Source: CAYSBA01 sp964429075 [NCBI: uncultured bacterium]
Lineage (GTDB): Bacteria > CAYSBA01
Direction: 5' to 3'
Assembly: GCA_964429075.1 (NCBI GenBank)
Contig: CAYSBA010000004.1
Location: 1 to 15,308, forward strand
Length of the DNA: 15,308 nucleotides
Position numbers and translations under genes: made by a program
Part shown: one piece after another, positions 14,720 through 15,308 of the stretch
Numbering within the stretch: position 1 is the first letter of the stretch
How the letters are laid out: each line of letters begins with the position of its first letter
The notes under the pieces: model-generated
Database searches by the model: none
What the model was told of the DNA's origin: nothing
What the model saw: the letters and a program-made list of their open reading frames with translations, nothing else

Positions 14720-15308
14720 CAATGAACGCTCCGATGAGTGGCTTTTTTTTGCCAACAACCCCAAATGATGCCTTATTTATGTCTAATAGAGATCTTAAGA
14801 CTTCAAGAAAATCATCAAATTTTAGGCTGTGATAAATATCTGACAATCTTTCATATTCAAATGGGTCGTTGTAGAAGAGTAAAGTTGAAGCACTATTTTC
14901 AACCCTTGCCCTGCCACTGTCAAGCTCTATTTTAGATGCCCCAGATAGTGATTCTTTTATATCCTCAAATACCTTTCTATCTATTCTTAACCCCTTTGAT
15001 AGCTCATCAATGATATAGATATAGTTTTCTAAGAGCCTGTCTATTCTGTTTGTTTCAGTAGAACCATAAAAGGCAAGATAGCCTCCAGATATACCCAGAT
15101 GAGAAATTAGTCCAACAGAATATGTAAGTCCCTTTTTGTCTCTTAAATAAGAAAATAGAGGCCCACTCATATGATTACATATAGATATAATGCAGTCGAG
15201 TAGATATCTCCTTTTATCAAACAGACTAAACCCTGGCAGAATTATGACAAGATAGCTCTGCTGTCTATCCATGTACTGGTAGTAATACTTATTATAAAAG
15301 TAGTTAAT
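14709..15308 (-). CDS. M16-family (pitrilysin-like) peptidase, C-terminal domain; 5' part beyond window
   Basis: The visible 199 codons run open to the right edge, so the ATG at 15272 is an internal methionine. The sequence matches the C-terminal half of an M16 peptidase: RQQSYLVIILPG, then LFSYLRDKKGLTYSVG, which carries the paired Arg/Tyr (R56 and Y63 of the fragment) characteristic of this domain, and a long helical region after YGSTETNRIDR. The zinc motif HxxEH, if present, would be in the missing N-terminal half, so this could be either a catalytic or a non-catalytic subunit. Its end overlaps the DUF4159 gene by 11 nt, placing it in one operon with the two genes that follow. Confidence 0.85.
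   Translation of the reverse strand: MNYFYNKYYYQYMDRQQSYLVIILPGFSLFDKRRYLLDCIISICNHMSGPLFSYLRDKKGLTYSVGLISHLGISGGYLAFYGSTETNRIDRLLENYIYIIDELSKGLRIDRKVFEDIKESLSGASKIELDSGRARVENSASTLLFYNDPFEYERLSDIYHSLKFDDFLEVLRSLLDINKASFGVVGKKKPLIGAFIDVS

Noticed and set aside
15270-15272. ATG at 15272 as start of a short stand-alone protein
   Set aside because: The frame stays open to the window edge and the product begins in the middle of an M16 C-terminal domain, so the gene continues to the right.

Overview
The window is a tightly packed, AT-rich stretch of a diderm (Gram-negative type) bacterial chromosome. This follows from three lipoprotein-type signal sequences, two FadL/OmpP1-like outer-membrane beta-barrels, and signal peptides or membrane anchors on nearly everything else. 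The mix of a CehA/McbA-type PHP lipoprotein, Kelch and PKD lipoproteins, and a VWA/GATase-like plus DUF4159 pair recalls deltaproteobacterial/Myxococcota-like or planctomycete-like gene content. The sequence alone does not fix the phylum. No tRNA, rRNA, CRISPR array, insertion sequence or phage gene was seen.

Region A (1-1562, minus strand): nrdR, the zinc-ribbon/ATP-cone repressor of ribonucleotide reductase genes, overlaps by 8 nt the start of ribD, the bifunctional riboflavin deaminase/reductase, which runs off the left edge. This nrdR-ribD linkage is common in bacteria and is the housekeeping part of the window.

Region B (1563-1720): the only sizeable intergenic space, a divergent control region. 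It holds a good sigma70-like promoter reading right and a weaker one reading left. Each is overlapped by a small inverted repeat.

Region C (1721-11878, plus strand): seven genes with gaps of 17 nt or less, or overlaps, probably one operon. In order: a PHP-domain phosphoesterase-like lipoprotein, an exported unknown protein with a C-terminal membrane segment, a Kelch-propeller lipoprotein, a PKD/Ig-like lipoprotein, a membrane-anchored TlpA-like thioredoxin, and two paralogous FadL-like barrels. Every product is predicted to be exported or membrane-anchored, so this looks like one cell-envelope system. A reasonable but unproven model is that the barrels move a hydrophobic or small substrate across the outer membrane, the lipoproteins form surface or periplasmic partners, and the thioredoxin handles the many cysteines of the lipoproteins. 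This operon is the most novel-looking content.

Region D (11880-15308, minus strand): three coupled genes arriving from the right: the C-terminal part of an M16-family peptidase, a DUF4159-like exported protein, and a membrane-anchored VWA protein with a glutamine-amidotransferase-like fold lacking an obvious nucleophile. The last two are typical partners in MoxR/BatA-type ('aerotolerance') clusters. This operon converges on region C with one base between the two stop codons.
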